A stretch of 64,000 bases of DNA, taken from assembly GCA_035505655.1 (NCBI GenBank), contig DATJQP010000050.1, forward strand, positions 4,459 through 68,458, in the 5' to 3' direction. How positions within the stretch are numbered: position 1 is the first letter of the stretch; every line of letters begins with the position of its first letter. The position numbers were made by a program, and so were the translations under genes. The stretch comes from JAGVPT01 sp035505655 (GTDB taxonomy: Bacteria; Bacteroidota; Ignavibacteria; UBA10030; UBA8401). The notes under the pieces are model-generated. The model was not told the DNA's origin and did not search any database. It saw nothing but the letters and a program-made list of their open reading frames with translations. Below are positions 8,864 through 17,673 of this stretch, in pieces.

Positions 8864-11800
8864 CTAGAACTCTAGCTTCGCACCCACACGGATGACCCTT
8901 GGCGTTCCGTAGAAGTCGGTCCTGTCTTCAAGGTATTGATAGATCTTCTGTGCTTCGGGTCCGTATTGCTGAACCCAGTTCTGCCCTGTCGCCGTCGCAA
9001 GCCAGCCGTCGTCGTTCGCCAACCCGGTCGCCTCGTAGATATTGGTGACGTTCTGAGTGTTAAGGAGGTTGACGACCCAGACGTAGATGTCGAGGGTGTT
9101 GTTGCCGAAGACCGGCACGGCCTTGTCAAGCCGCAGGTCAAGCTGGAAGTTCCAGGGAGCCGTCGACGAGTTGAGATCTTCAAACGGCGTTGGCGCGTTG
9201 ATCGGGAAGAAATTGCTGCTCACCGTCTGCGTCGTATACCGCCGGCCGCTCGTGAAGGAGAAGAGCAGATTGGCTCCCGCCCGCTCGAGAATCTTCGAGT
9301 CGAAGAGCGTGGGACCGTCATTGGCGTCATACCGGTAGTCGAGACTCACGTTGCCGAATGCGGTACGGTCGAAATCTGTCGGAGCAGGAATCACCGGGAA
9401 ATACGGTCGCCCGGTGGGACCGCTGTTGTCCTGCCATGCGATGTCGAAGTGGCTTCCTGATGCCGAACCGGTGGCAAGGGAGCTCTGGAGTGTCAGGTTG
9501 GAGGTCATCGCAATGCGGTTCGTTCTCCGGACGTCGAATCGGAAGGAAAGTCCTCGCACCGTCCCGAAGTCGCCGTTTTCGTTGCTGATGTACGCCGAAT
9601 ACTGCGCGCCCGGCTCCGGCACAACCTGCCGGATCACGATGAGGTCCTTCGTGTTCTTATAGAAGAGAGAAAGATCGAAGGCCGAGATCTGGCCAAGCTG
9701 CTGGCGGAATCCGATCTGGTAGTCGGTCGTCCGTTCCGGCTTCAGGTTCGGGTTCGGGAACTGACGGGCGTATCCACCCTGCAGGAACCGTCCCTGGACG
9801 GCGCGGGAATCATAGAGATCGCTGAGGGCTGCCTGGGCGACAAACTTGCCGTACTCCGCATGGAAGACGGTCTGGTCGCTCACCGGGAACGAAAATCCGA
9901 GACGCGGGCTCACCTGAAGCGTCGCATCCTGCGCGATGAGAGACGAATCCGCGACAAGCGGGATTCCGTCAATCGACTCAAGCCCGATCAATCCGGGATC
10001 CCTGAATCCTTTGCCTCCCGGCGAAATATAGTCGAACCGAGCGCCGAGGTTAAGGATGAAGTCGGTGAGCTCGAACTTGTTCTGGACATACGCGCCCGCG
10101 GTCACCGGATGGCGCGCACCATCGTTTGGCAGGTTCACGGTCGTGCCTGTGTTGTCCGTAAAGGACCCGCCGTTGAACTTATTGCCGTAAATGTCGTAGC
10201 CGTAGTTGTTGACGTTCGCGGCATTATAGACAAACCAGTCGCTTTGGGTCGGATTCTGGAACCGTTCGAGGTTGAGGCCGAAGCCGTTCACAGAATAGGA
10301 CCGGATCGTGTAGTACTCGCCTTCGCCGCCAACCTTCAGCTCCCACTCTTTGCCGAACTCGTGAACGAAATCGAGTCGACCCTGGAAGCTCTCGCGGAGC
10401 GATTTCCCGTAATACCCGGCTGCGAGACCGTTCGGCGCGGCCTGCAGGGTTCCCGGGGCGCTGAAGGGGAAGCCGTAGATCTGCATCGTGGGGGGTTCCT
10501 CGCTGCGTCCGATCAAAGCCCAGTTGGCCGGGTTGTCCGGATTTCCGTACTCCGTGTAGTTCCTCCACAAGAGGGCGTCGCCGCTCTCCTGATAGTAGGT
10601 GAAGTACCCAACATTGACGGTGTAATAGGTCGCGGGGTTGAAGACCTGCGTCATCTTGACGTACGCCGAACCGTCGGTCGTCTGGGTTTCGCCCGGCCGG
10701 TACGTGTTCGTGAGGAGCTGGATGACGTCGAGGCTCTTTCCGACGGAAGAGTATTGCGTCTCCTGGTTGAAGGAGCCACCGACCTTCACGTTGAGGTTCG
10801 GATAATCAAAATAGATGTTCCCCTGGCCGCCCCACGAGTCGTTCGAAAGCCCGCCCAGGTTCCTGCCGCTCGTGATCCCCGTATTATTAAAGAGCTGGGC
10901 AAGCTTCGACCGCGCCGGCGTGCTTCCACCGGGGAGGGAGGTATAGATGCTTGAATCCTTGTTGATGACGGTATAATCGGTGTTGACGAACGCCGTCGAA
11001 TCGAAGTTTCCGGGGAACTGCACTCCGTTGAGGAACGTGGCGTCACTCCGGTTGAAGATCCGTTCGCCGGCGGCGAAGAACTTCACATGCTGGTCGTTCT
11101 TCATGACCGGACCGCTCACCGTCAAGTTGTACTCGTTGAGGCCGTACGAATAGGTTCCGAGATACTTCTTCGTGCCACTCAGGAATCCGTCCGTGATCGC
11201 CTGGGCACTGAAGTTGTAGTTCGGGGTTCCGATCTTTGTCGTCGTATTAACGACGCCGGACATGGCACCGCCGTACTCGGCCGTCATACCGCCGACCTGC
11301 GTCGAGACTTCCTCGATGGCATCGTTGATCACCGTGACGGCATTCTGGCGGTTGATGGGGTTCGTCGAGAGGACTCCGTCGACGTAGTACGCAACCTCAC
11401 CGGTCCGACCGCCGCGCATGTAGAGGTTTCCGCCCTGGGAGACAACGCCGCCGCTGAGGGCCACGATGTTCTGGACGCCGCGGACCGGCATGTTCGCGAT
11501 CTGGTCCGCTTCCATATTGGCGACTTCGTTCGTCGCGCTCTTGTTCACGAGCGGCGCTTCAGCCACGATCACCCGCTCCTGCATCTGAACCCCTTCTTCT
11601 CCGTTCAGGCTGAAATTCCGTTCCGTGGTCAGGTCGACAGTGACCTCGACGTTCGAGACGACCACCGACTGGTACCCGAGATACGAGCACCGGACCTTGT
11701 ATTTCCCCGGCGGAACGTTGAGGACGAGATACACTCCGTTGACGTCAGTCGAGGCGCCCATACTCGTTCCCTCAAGGAGCACCGAGGCTCCGACGAGCGC

Positions 11801-11923
11801 TTCTCCGCTCTTCACGTCGACAACCTTTCCGCGAATCTTACCCGTTGTCCCCGCCTGAACTGACACTGAGGCGAAGAGCAAGATAAGGGCCAAGCAAAGA
11901 ACAGGCTGTAATTTTCTGAACAT
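8864..11923 (-). CDS. TonB-dependent receptor with carboxypeptidase-regulatory-like N-terminus
   Basis: A 1019-residue outer-membrane transporter. The start at 11923 has AGGAGG 6 bases upstream and begins the signal peptide MFRKLQPVLCLALILLFASV. Residues about 28-105 are a CarboxypepD_reg-like beta-sandwich (GKIRGKVVDVKSGEALVGAS ... DVNGVYLVLNVPPGKYKV). Next is the plug (NMPVRGVQNIVALSGGVV, GNLYMRGGRTGEVAYYVDGV, GGMTAEYGGAMSGVVN), then a long barrel ending VGAKLEF. This is the SusC/RagA-like architecture, driven by TonB-ExbBD. It heads the unit with the 1094-aa T9SS-type protein and the PorV-like barrel (gap 53 bases). No SusD-like gene is present. The substrate cannot be read from sequence. 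Confidence 0.9.
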   Translation of the reverse strand: MFRKLQPVLCLALILLFASVSVQAGTTGKIRGKVVDVKSGEALVGASVLLEGTSMGASTDVNGVYLVLNVPPGKYKVRCSYLGYQSVVVSNVEVTVDLTTERNFSLNGEEGVQMQERVIVAEAPLVNKSATNEVANMEADQIANMPVRGVQNIVALSGGVVSQGGNLYMRGGRTGEVAYYVDGVLSTNPINRQNAVTVINDAIEEVSTQVGGMTAEYGGAMSGVVNTTTKIGTPNYNFSAQAITDGFLSGTKKYLGTYSYGLNEYNLTVSGPVMKNDQHVKFFAAGERIFNRSDATFLNGVQFPGNFDSTAFVNTDYTVINKDSSIYTSLPGGSTPARSKLAQLFNNTGITSGRNLGGLSNDSWGGQGNIYFDYPNLNVKVGGSFNQETQYSSVGKSLDVIQLLTNTYRPGETQTTDGSAYVKMTQVFNPATYYTVNVGYFTYYQESGDALLWRNYTEYGNPDNPANWALIGRSEEPPTMQIYGFPFSAPGTLQAAPNGLAAGYYGKSLRESFQGRLDFVHEFGKEWELKVGGEGEYYTIRSYSVNGFGLNLERFQNPTQSDWFVYNAANVNNYGYDIYGNKFNGGSFTDNTGTTVNLPNDGARHPVTAGAYVQNKFELTDFILNLGARFDYISPGGKGFRDPGLIGLESIDGIPLVADSSLIAQDATLQVSPRLGFSFPVSDQTVFHAEYGKFVAQAALSDLYDSRAVQGRFLQGGYARQFPNPNLKPERTTDYQIGFRQQLGQISAFDLSLFYKNTKDLIVIRQVVPEPGAQYSAYISNENGDFGTVRGLSFRFDVRRTNRIAMTSNLTLQSSLATGSASGSHFDIAWQDNSGPTGRPYFPVIPAPTDFDRTAFGNVSLDYRYDANDGPTLFDSKILERAGANLLFSFTSGRRYTTQTVSSNFFPINAPTPFEDLNSSTAPWNFQLDLRLDKAVPVFGNNTLDIYVWVVNLLNTQNVTNIYEATGLANDDGWLATATGQNWVQQYGPEAQKIYQYLEDRTDFYGTPRVIRVGAKLEF

Positions 11924-12290
11924 GGCTACCTCCTGAATGATCCAAAACCGAAAGAAGGAAACGTCCGACGCTGAATCGAACATCGAAGCGCTTCCAACAT
12001 CATTATGCAATAAACTCTTGCAGCGACCGTCGTGTCCTTCCTACAGCATACTCGGGTTTTTGGGGATACTCTCTGCACCGAAGGGTTCACGCCTGCTTGA
12101 CTCTACGGATGAAGCCTGGAGTTCGCGTGTGCCGGTGTCCTGATGAAGGGAATCCGCTCCCGCGGCACGCACCGCACTGAACCGAGGAGAACCGATGTGG
12201 CAGTCTTGGAAAACGGTCAACGGCGGCGCGATCGCGCGCGCCGCCCATGACCATTGGACACTTGGAAATGCCTCTCCCATGTTACCGGAG
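11924..12290. other. Intergenic region upstream of the TonB receptor
   Basis: No convincing gene. The only open frame, on the minus strand at 12041-12280, has no family resemblance or good Shine-Dalgarno site. It contains the leader of the receptor gene (AGGAGG at 11930-11935) and a G+C-rich self-complementary GCGCGATCGCGC near 12226-12237. A promoter for the receptor operon must lie here, but I could not pick a clear -35/-10 pair. Confidence 0.5.
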
Positions 12291-12324
12291 GCAGAGGACC
12301 GCCCGAAACCGGGCGATCCTCTGC
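12291..12324 (-). terminator. Long hairpin after the Asp-box T9SS protein gene
   Basis: GCAGAGGACCGCCCG and CGGGCGATCCTCTGC pair with a single mismatch around a 4-base loop, 28 bases beyond the stop codon of the minus-strand gene at 12353. No U-tract follows. Confidence 0.6.
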
Positions 12325-12352
12325 ACGGACAAGCGAGAGTTCAACCGGAAGA

Positions 12353-14119
12353 TTACTTCAACAACATCATCTTCTTCACGGTCTCGAAGCTGCCGGCTTC
12401 CAACTTGTAGAAGTAGACGCCGGTGGAGAGCCTCGAAGCGTCGAACGTCAGCGTGTGAACGCCGGCGTTGTATGTGCCGGAGGCGACCGTGGCAACTTCC
12501 TGGCCAAGCACGTTGTAGACCTTCAGGCTGATCGTGCTCGTCGCCGGGAGCGTGAACGAGATATTTGTCGTCGGGTTGAATGGGTTGGGATAGTTCTGGT
12601 CAAGCGAATAGCTCATCGGCGCACCGACCTGGCCGCCCCGAACCTCGACTAAATCCTGGGACAGCAAGCTGGAGACCGCGACCTTGAGGTGCTTCACGAT
12701 GACCGTGGTGTCGGCATGGTTGCCCTGAACAGAATTGCCCTGGAGAGGCGACGTCAGATACACGAGGTGCAGGTTGGAGTCGACAAGGTCGGCCAACGAG
12801 GGATACGTGTTATCGGAGCCGGTCACCTGGGTCAGGTCCGTGGCGACTTTCCAGGTCGAGCCGCCGTTCGTCGAATAGGTGGCATAGACATGGTTGTAAG
12901 CCAGCGAGTCCGACGGAATGTCCGAGGAGGCGCCAAAGTAGGTCACATAGAGGTGGTTGCTGGCGTCCACACCGATATCCGGTCCGCAGATAAGTGCGCC
13001 GTCGACACCGGGCATGTAGGCCGAAGCCTTGTTGATGATCGTCGAGTCATTCTTCGGGAGTGCAACAGTCGAAATCTTTCCCGACGACTTGTCCCAATGA
13101 AGAATTGCGTTGCTCAGGGCGTAGTTCAGGACAGTCCGGTCCAATGAGTCGCCGATCGCCGTGAAGTTCGACCAGACAACATGGAGGTTTCCCGTGTTGT
13201 CATAGATCAACGATCCGCAGCCATCAGGCTGGAGCTGGGTCTGATTGTGCTTCAGGGTACCAGAGTCGGCCTTCACCGCATACACAAGGGTCTCGGTCCA
13301 GGTCGCGCCGGCATCGGTCGATTCGGTTACGTAGACATTATTGCCTGCAGCCCAATGGCCAACACCAACTTTGTCGACGCTTCCGCCCTTGTAAACCGCG
13401 ACATCATAGGCATCCGCATCGCCGGCACTCGCCGTCGCGAAGATCTTCTGATGGGCAGATGCTGTGTCCCACGTCGAACCGCCATCGGTCGATCTCATGA
13501 AATATGGGGTGTGGGTATCGGGAGTCCCTGGAGACCCGATTTCATAGACATTCGAACCCTTGCCGGTAGCCAACCTGGGCCAGTCAACACCGAGAGCGCC
13601 AGCCACGACGCCGGAGGAAGTCCAGGAACCAGCGCCCTTCGACGCGTCGAGATTCACCTCGGGGCCGACGTGAGAAATAATGATCTCAACGCCGCCTCCG
13701 TCTGAGAACTGGTCGATGTTGCCCCACCCACGACGAGCCGTCTCGACCTTCTTGAACGCCGACCACTTCGATCCGTCGTAGTATGCGTAGTACGTACCTC
13801 TGTCCGGATAGCCGCTCGTCTGCCAGCCGGCAACAACGCTTGCCATCCTACCAACTGCGAGAGTACCGTCACCAAAATTAACGATGTTGTGCAGCGGTCC
13901 GCCATTCGAGCCGAAGTCGTATCGCGCCATGCCGAGTGAATCGCCAGGCCCGTAAGTCGTAACCCCTTCACCGTGCGAATGAACCGTGCTCTGAGCCACG
14001 GCTGCCGGTCCGTACCCGAAATTCATCGGACCCTTCGCACGCGTTTTGTTGGTCCCCGCCAATGCCGCTGTACTCACAACAAGAAGGGCAACAAAAAAGT
14101 AGAAAAGTTTCGATTTCAT
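12353..14119 (-). CDS. Secreted Asp-box (sialidase-like propeller) protein with T9SS sorting domain
   Basis: A 588-residue exported protein. The start at 14119 has GAGGA upstream and begins the signal peptide MKSKLFYFFVALLVVSTAALA. Three Asp-box/BNR motifs (STDGGSTWDT, STDAGATWTE, STNGGSTWKV) mark a sialidase-superfamily beta-propeller; these motifs are structural and do not by themselves imply sialidase activity, and I see no clear arginine triad. The C-terminus (YPNPFNPTTNISFTLP ... STGVYFYKLEAGSFETVKKM) is a classical type A T9SS sorting domain. It stands alone behind its own promoter and hairpin. Surface binding or hydrolysis of polymers is possible, but the function is unknown. Confidence 0.85.
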   Translation of the reverse strand: MKSKLFYFFVALLVVSTAALAGTNKTRAKGPMNFGYGPAAVAQSTVHSHGEGVTTYGPGDSLGMARYDFGSNGGPLHNIVNFGDGTLAVGRMASVVAGWQTSGYPDRGTYYAYYDGSKWSAFKKVETARRGWGNIDQFSDGGGVEIIISHVGPEVNLDASKGAGSWTSSGVVAGALGVDWPRLATGKGSNVYEIGSPGTPDTHTPYFMRSTDGGSTWDTASAHQKIFATASAGDADAYDVAVYKGGSVDKVGVGHWAAGNNVYVTESTDAGATWTETLVYAVKADSGTLKHNQTQLQPDGCGSLIYDNTGNLHVVWSNFTAIGDSLDRTVLNYALSNAILHWDKSSGKISTVALPKNDSTIINKASAYMPGVDGALICGPDIGVDASNHLYVTYFGASSDIPSDSLAYNHVYATYSTNGGSTWKVATDLTQVTGSDNTYPSLADLVDSNLHLVYLTSPLQGNSVQGNHADTTVIVKHLKVAVSSLLSQDLVEVRGGQVGAPMSYSLDQNYPNPFNPTTNISFTLPATSTISLKVYNVLGQEVATVASGTYNAGVHTLTFDASRLSTGVYFYKLEAGSFETVKKMMLLK

Positions 14120-14264
14120 TGTACAATTCCTCGGATTGTGGATAGGATTGGTTACGTGAAACAAAAAGACCTCTACCGACTCAATGGTGTTCTCCTCCTT
14201 TCGTTGAGCCGCAACTTAGTGATCAGTATGTCGTATAATTAAATTTAGGAAAGTCAGTGGGGGA

Positions 14265-14293
14265 AATATAAAAAGTTGAGCATGTATTGTCAA
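14265..14293 (-). promoter_or_regulatory. Strong sigma-70-type promoter for the Asp-box protein gene
   Basis: The minus strand has a consensus TTGACA (14288-14293), 17 bases, then TATATT (14265-14270), in an A+T-rich stretch. Transcription would start near 14258, leaving a leader of about 138 bases before the start codon at 14119. The long leader holds no ORF of note. Confidence 0.65.
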
Positions 14294-14345
14294 GTAGACG
14301 CCTATCTAAATTATTGAAAAATCTAGGGGAACGGGGAGACGACTC

Positions 14346-14486
14346 TCACTCCGTCTGATCGCTCCTTCGAAGCCTCCTTTTCCTGTTTCGCCTGAATCTC
14401 TCCCTCTTCCATTCGATAAACCGGACCGCCTCCTTCACAGTGAGATCGGGGCGGTCGCCTCCCCGGAATTCCGTCCCCATTTTCAT
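14346..14486 (-). CDS. Small basic protein coupled to serA
   Basis: A 46-residue ORF whose ATG overlaps the serA stop codon in an ATGA arrangement, so ribosomes could pass straight on from serA. The product starts MKMGTEFRGGDRPDLTVKEA, has VRFIEWKRERF, and ends in a strongly basic stretch (RRNRKRRLRRSDQTE). I do not recognise a family. The overlap and the downstream position on the same strand support a real gene; its small size and unusual composition argue for caution. Confidence 0.45.
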   Translation of the reverse strand: MKMGTEFRGGDRPDLTVKEAVRFIEWKRERFRRNRKRRLRRSDQTE

Positions 14487-16060
14487 AGCGTTACGACCTT
14501 TGCATCAAGAATCCCATCAACCGCCTTGATCTCGGCAAGCATGTGCTCCGAAATCGGGCTGTCGACACTAACCACGGAAAGGGCCTTCTCACCGATACCA
14601 GTCCTGCCGAGTGCCAGACCGGCAATGTTGATCAGCCCGCTGGCGAGGATGGAGCCGACTCTCGCAAGCATCCCCGGCTTGTCGATGTTTGTGTAGAAGA
14701 GGAGGTGTCCTTCGGGGTTCACCTCGAAATAGAAGGCGTCGATCCGAACAAAGCGCGGATGGGTAGTCCCGAACACCGTTCCGGCAAAAGAACGCTTTTC
14801 CTGATCGGTCGAGTATTCGACGGAGAGGAGGTTTGTGTAGTTGGCACCGTCCCGCTCCTTCGTCTCGCTGATCCTTATCCCCATGGACTGTGCCAGCAAA
14901 GGAGCGTTAATGTAGTTGACAGGCTGGCTCATTATTCGTGAGAAGAAACCTTTCAGGACGCCGGTCGTCAGGAGTTCAATGTGTTTCTGGAGGATCTCTC
15001 CGCGGGCTTCGATCGCAAGCTCGCGAAGCTTTCCCTTCATCAGCTGCGCCTGTACGCTCCCGAGCTTTTCCGCCAGGAGAAGGTACGGCTTGATCTCCTC
15101 GGGAATTCCGGACTGGAGCGCGACGGCGTTGACGGCCCCCGAGATCCCCCGGTCGTGAAGGGCATCGGCGATCTGTTCCGCAATCTGGATCGCGACTTTT
15201 TCCTGTGCTTCCTCCGTCGACGCGCCGAGATGCGGCGTCGCAATGAGGTGCGGGTGCTGAAGGAGAGGATTCGACGAGGGCGGCTCGGTGACAAAGACGT
15301 CGATCGCCGCTCCGGCGACCTGCCCGCTGTTGAGCGCGTCGAGGAGAGCCTTCTCGTCGATGATGCCGCCCCGTGCACAGTTGATCACGCGGACTCCCTT
15401 CTTGCATTGCGCAAAGGTCTTTTCGTTGAGGATTCCCCTCGTCTCATCCGTGAGAGGAGTGTGGACTGAGATGAAATCCGACCGGCGGAAAATCTCCTCG
15501 AGGGGGACGAGCTCGATATCGATCTTCGCGGCAACATCGTTTGCGAGGACCGGGTCGAAGCCGATGACCATCATGCCGAACGCCTTGCACCGAACCGCGA
15601 CCTCCTTCCCGATCTTCCCCACACCGATAATCCCGAGGGTCTTCCCGAAGAGCTCCGTCCCCATGAACTTCTTCCGCTCCCATTTTCCGTTGAGGAGACT
15701 CATGTTCGCCTGGGGGATGTTCCGCGACATGGAGAGGAGCATCGACACGGTGTGCTCGGCGGTGGAGATGGTGTTCCCGCCGGGTGTATTCATGACAATG
15801 ATACCGCGCCGCGAGGCCGCCTCGACGTTGATGTTGTCCACTCCCGCGCCTGCCCTCCCGATGACCTTCATGGACTTGGCTTCTTCGATGATGTCCGGCG
15901 TCACTTTCGTGCCGCTGCGCACGATGAGCGCCGCATATTCCGGAATGATTTTCTTGATTTCTTCGGGCGCAATACCCGGCTTTGCATCGACCTGAAATCC
16001 TTCCCGCGTCAGGATATCGACACAGCTCTGCTCGATGGGATCGCTGATGAGTATTTTCAT
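14483..16060 (-). CDS. serA: D-3-phosphoglycerate dehydrogenase
   Basis: Oxidises 3-phosphoglycerate to 3-phosphohydroxypyruvate with NAD+, the first step of serine synthesis. The 525-residue length fits the long form with an extra domain. The NAD-binding GIIGVGKIG is at 143-151; catalytic Arg230 (CARGGIID), Glu259 (TEPPS) and His277 (PHLGAST) are present. Residues about 315-440 form the allosteric-substrate-binding domain (ALQSGIPEEI... FFSRIMSQPVNYINAPLLA). The last 75 residues are an ACT domain (LLFYTNIDKPGMLARVGSIL ... NIAGLALGR), where serine feedback usually acts. It lies 123 bases after a class V aminotransferase on the same strand, which could perform the next pathway step. Confidence 0.97.
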   Translation of the reverse strand: MKILISDPIEQSCVDILTREGFQVDAKPGIAPEEIKKIIPEYAALIVRSGTKVTPDIIEEAKSMKVIGRAGAGVDNINVEAASRRGIIVMNTPGGNTISTAEHTVSMLLSMSRNIPQANMSLLNGKWERKKFMGTELFGKTLGIIGVGKIGKEVAVRCKAFGMMVIGFDPVLANDVAAKIDIELVPLEEIFRRSDFISVHTPLTDETRGILNEKTFAQCKKGVRVINCARGGIIDEKALLDALNSGQVAGAAIDVFVTEPPSSNPLLQHPHLIATPHLGASTEEAQEKVAIQIAEQIADALHDRGISGAVNAVALQSGIPEEIKPYLLLAEKLGSVQAQLMKGKLRELAIEARGEILQKHIELLTTGVLKGFFSRIMSQPVNYINAPLLAQSMGIRISETKERDGANYTNLLSVEYSTDQEKRSFAGTVFGTTHPRFVRIDAFYFEVNPEGHLLFYTNIDKPGMLARVGSILASGLINIAGLALGRTGIGEKALSVVSVDSPISEHMLAEIKAVDGILDAKVVTL

Positions 16061-16108
16061 GGGAGTGCTTTCGATGGTGAGATGCGATGTGAATTATTCC
16101 CGGCCGTC

Positions 16109-16130
16109 GTCCCGTTCGGGCGAACGGGAC
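16109..16130 (-). other. Intercistronic hairpin between aminotransferase and serA
   Basis: GTCCCGTTC (16109-16117) and GAACGGGAC (16122-16130) pair perfectly around GGGC. It sits in the 123-base gap within the presumed operon. It may be an attenuator, an mRNA-processing site or one of the G+C-rich palindromes seen elsewhere in this window. Confidence 0.5.
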
Positions 16131-16183
16131 GGGCGACAGGGTTACAGCAGACAACGATGTGAGGTACTTCTTTGAAACCGAGC

Positions 16184-17317
16184 TTATTGTGCAAACGACT
16201 TCAGCACGGCCTGGACTCCCGCGCCGAGCTCGAACTTGTAACCGCATTCCTTCAACGTGAGCTCGAGCGCGGTCATCATCGTCACCATGTCGAGCTCATC
16301 GTAATAGCCGAGATGCGAAATACGGAAGATCTTCCCGGCGTAGTCGTCCTGCCCACCGGCGATCGTGATCCCGTACTTCGACTTCAGCGTCTTGTTGAAG
16401 ACCTTCCAGTCCATTCCCTCCGGCAGCCAGACCGGCGTTACCGCAAACGAGGGGGAATCCGAAAAGAGCCGGAGTCCGAGCGCGGCGACGCCGGCGCGGA
16501 TCGCCGTCGCGAGCCGCTCATGGCGCTTCCAGATATTCTCGATCCCCTCGGCCCGGAGCATCGCCAGCGCCGCGTCGACACCGACGACGAGCGAGACCGC
16601 CGGAGTCCACGGGGTGTCGTTCTTCTCGTACGACTTCAGCGCTTTGCGCAGGTCGAAGTAGAACTTCGGCAGCTTCGACGTCTCCATCGCCGCGATCGCG
16701 CGCTTGCTGACGGCGACGAACGCGAGCCCCGGCGGAATCATGAGCCCCTTCTGGGAGCCGGTGACGCAGACGTCAAGCCCCCACTCGTCGAACCGCAGCT
16801 CGTGAGCGCCGACCGCCGTAATCCCGTCCACGCAGACAAGAGCCTGCGAGTTCTCCCGGATGAGTTTCGACAACCCTTTGACGTCCGTCGCGGTGCCCGT
16901 CGAGGTCTCGCTGTGCGTCAGGTAGACCGCTTTCGTCTCCGGGTGCGCCTTCAGCGCGTCGAGGATCTGCTGCGGCGTGGGACCTTTCCCCCACTCGTTC
17001 TTGATCTCGATGACGTTGAGCCCGTACGCCTTCGGCATCTTCACCCACCGCTCGCCGAACTTCCCGCCGTTAACGGAAACGATCGTATCGCCAGGAGAGA
17101 AGAGGCTTACGAATGTCGATTCAACGCCGCCGGTGCCGGAGCTTGTGAGCGTAAGAACCGGTTGTTCGGTCTGGAAAAGATACTTGAGATTCTGGTTGAC
17201 CCGCGTGAGGACTTCGTTGAATTCGGGGTTGCGGTGGTGGATGATCGGCTCCGCCATCGTCAGCATGACATGCTCGGGGACCGGGGTCGGTCCGGGGGTG
17301 AATAATCTCTTTTTCAT
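16184..17317 (-). CDS. Class V aminotransferase (serine-pyruvate / alanine-glyoxylate type, likely phosphoserine-pathway)
   Basis: A 377-residue PLP enzyme of the alanine-glyoxylate/serine-pyruvate aminotransferase family. It opens KRLFTPGPTPVPEHVML, has the phosphate-cup TSSGTGGVES at 58-67, CVDGITAVG at 162-170, and the Schiff-base Lys190 in TGSQKGLMIPPG. Family members interconvert serine, alanine and glyoxylate. Placed directly upstream of serA with no serC in the window, it may supply the phosphoserine transamination, as a serC substitute; that is inference from context. An alternative is glyoxylate/serine metabolism. The ATG at 17317 has only a weak Shine-Dalgarno site. Confidence 0.88.
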   Translation of the reverse strand: MKKRLFTPGPTPVPEHVMLTMAEPIIHHRNPEFNEVLTRVNQNLKYLFQTEQPVLTLTSSGTGGVESTFVSLFSPGDTIVSVNGGKFGERWVKMPKAYGLNVIEIKNEWGKGPTPQQILDALKAHPETKAVYLTHSETSTGTATDVKGLSKLIRENSQALVCVDGITAVGAHELRFDEWGLDVCVTGSQKGLMIPPGLAFVAVSKRAIAAMETSKLPKFYFDLRKALKSYEKNDTPWTPAVSLVVGVDAALAMLRAEGIENIWKRHERLATAIRAGVAALGLRLFSDSPSFAVTPVWLPEGMDWKVFNKTLKSKYGITIAGGQDDYAGKIFRISHLGYYDELDMVTMMTALELTLKECGYKFELGAGVQAVLKSFAQ

Positions 17318-17550
17318 GGTGATCGCTTTCGGGCTGGATTGTCGTGGGGTTGCGGACTTTGGGTTGATCTGTGACTCAAAAATAATTCAAATGAGGAAGA
17401 GAATCAAGAAAGAAGAGATACGATAAAAGAGAGAAGATAAAAGAGTGAAACGCCGAGGGTGTTGGAGCACACCCATGCGAAGCCAGAGGGGAACGGCGGC
17501 CAGGTGTTGGTGGGGGTAAGACAATGGGACCAACCTCGTCCGCTGCGGCA
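17318..17550. other. Intergenic region with A/G-rich low-complexity words
   Basis: From about 17385 to 17445 the plus strand is a run of AAGAA, GATAA and AGAGA words much like those at 444-480. A small hairpin, GGGTGT...ACACCC (17457-17474), follows. No gene or RNA is recognisable. The promoter of the aminotransferase-serA operon should be here, but no clear -35/-10 pair was found. Confidence 0.5.
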
Positions 17551-17673
17551 GAAGATCAAAAATCACAGAGCAAATAGCAAAAATACAGATGAAAGACCAA
17601 AGATCGATGGTGTCGGACCATCTTTGAGTTTTACTCTGTATTTTTGCTCTTTCCTTTTTGCTTTTTGATGTTC
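17551..17673. repeat. Large imperfect palindrome abutting the ysxC stop
   Basis: The arms 17556-17588 and 17636-17668 match as reverse complements at 28 of 33 positions, including a perfect GCAAAAATACAG / CTGTATTTTTGC. The similarity fades out by about 17551 and 17673. A second hairpin (GATGGT...ACCATC) is nested in the centre. The right end touches the ysxC stop codon at 17674. It could fold as a long terminator-like structure or be a remnant miniature inverted-repeat element. Confidence 0.6.

Noticed and set aside
12041..12280. 79-codon minus-strand open frame upstream of the TonB receptor
   Set aside because: No family resemblance, no good ribosome-binding site and no coupling to a neighbour.
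12353..14119. Active sialidase
   Set aside because: Asp-boxes are structural and occur in many propellers; the arginine triad and other catalytic residues were not recognised.
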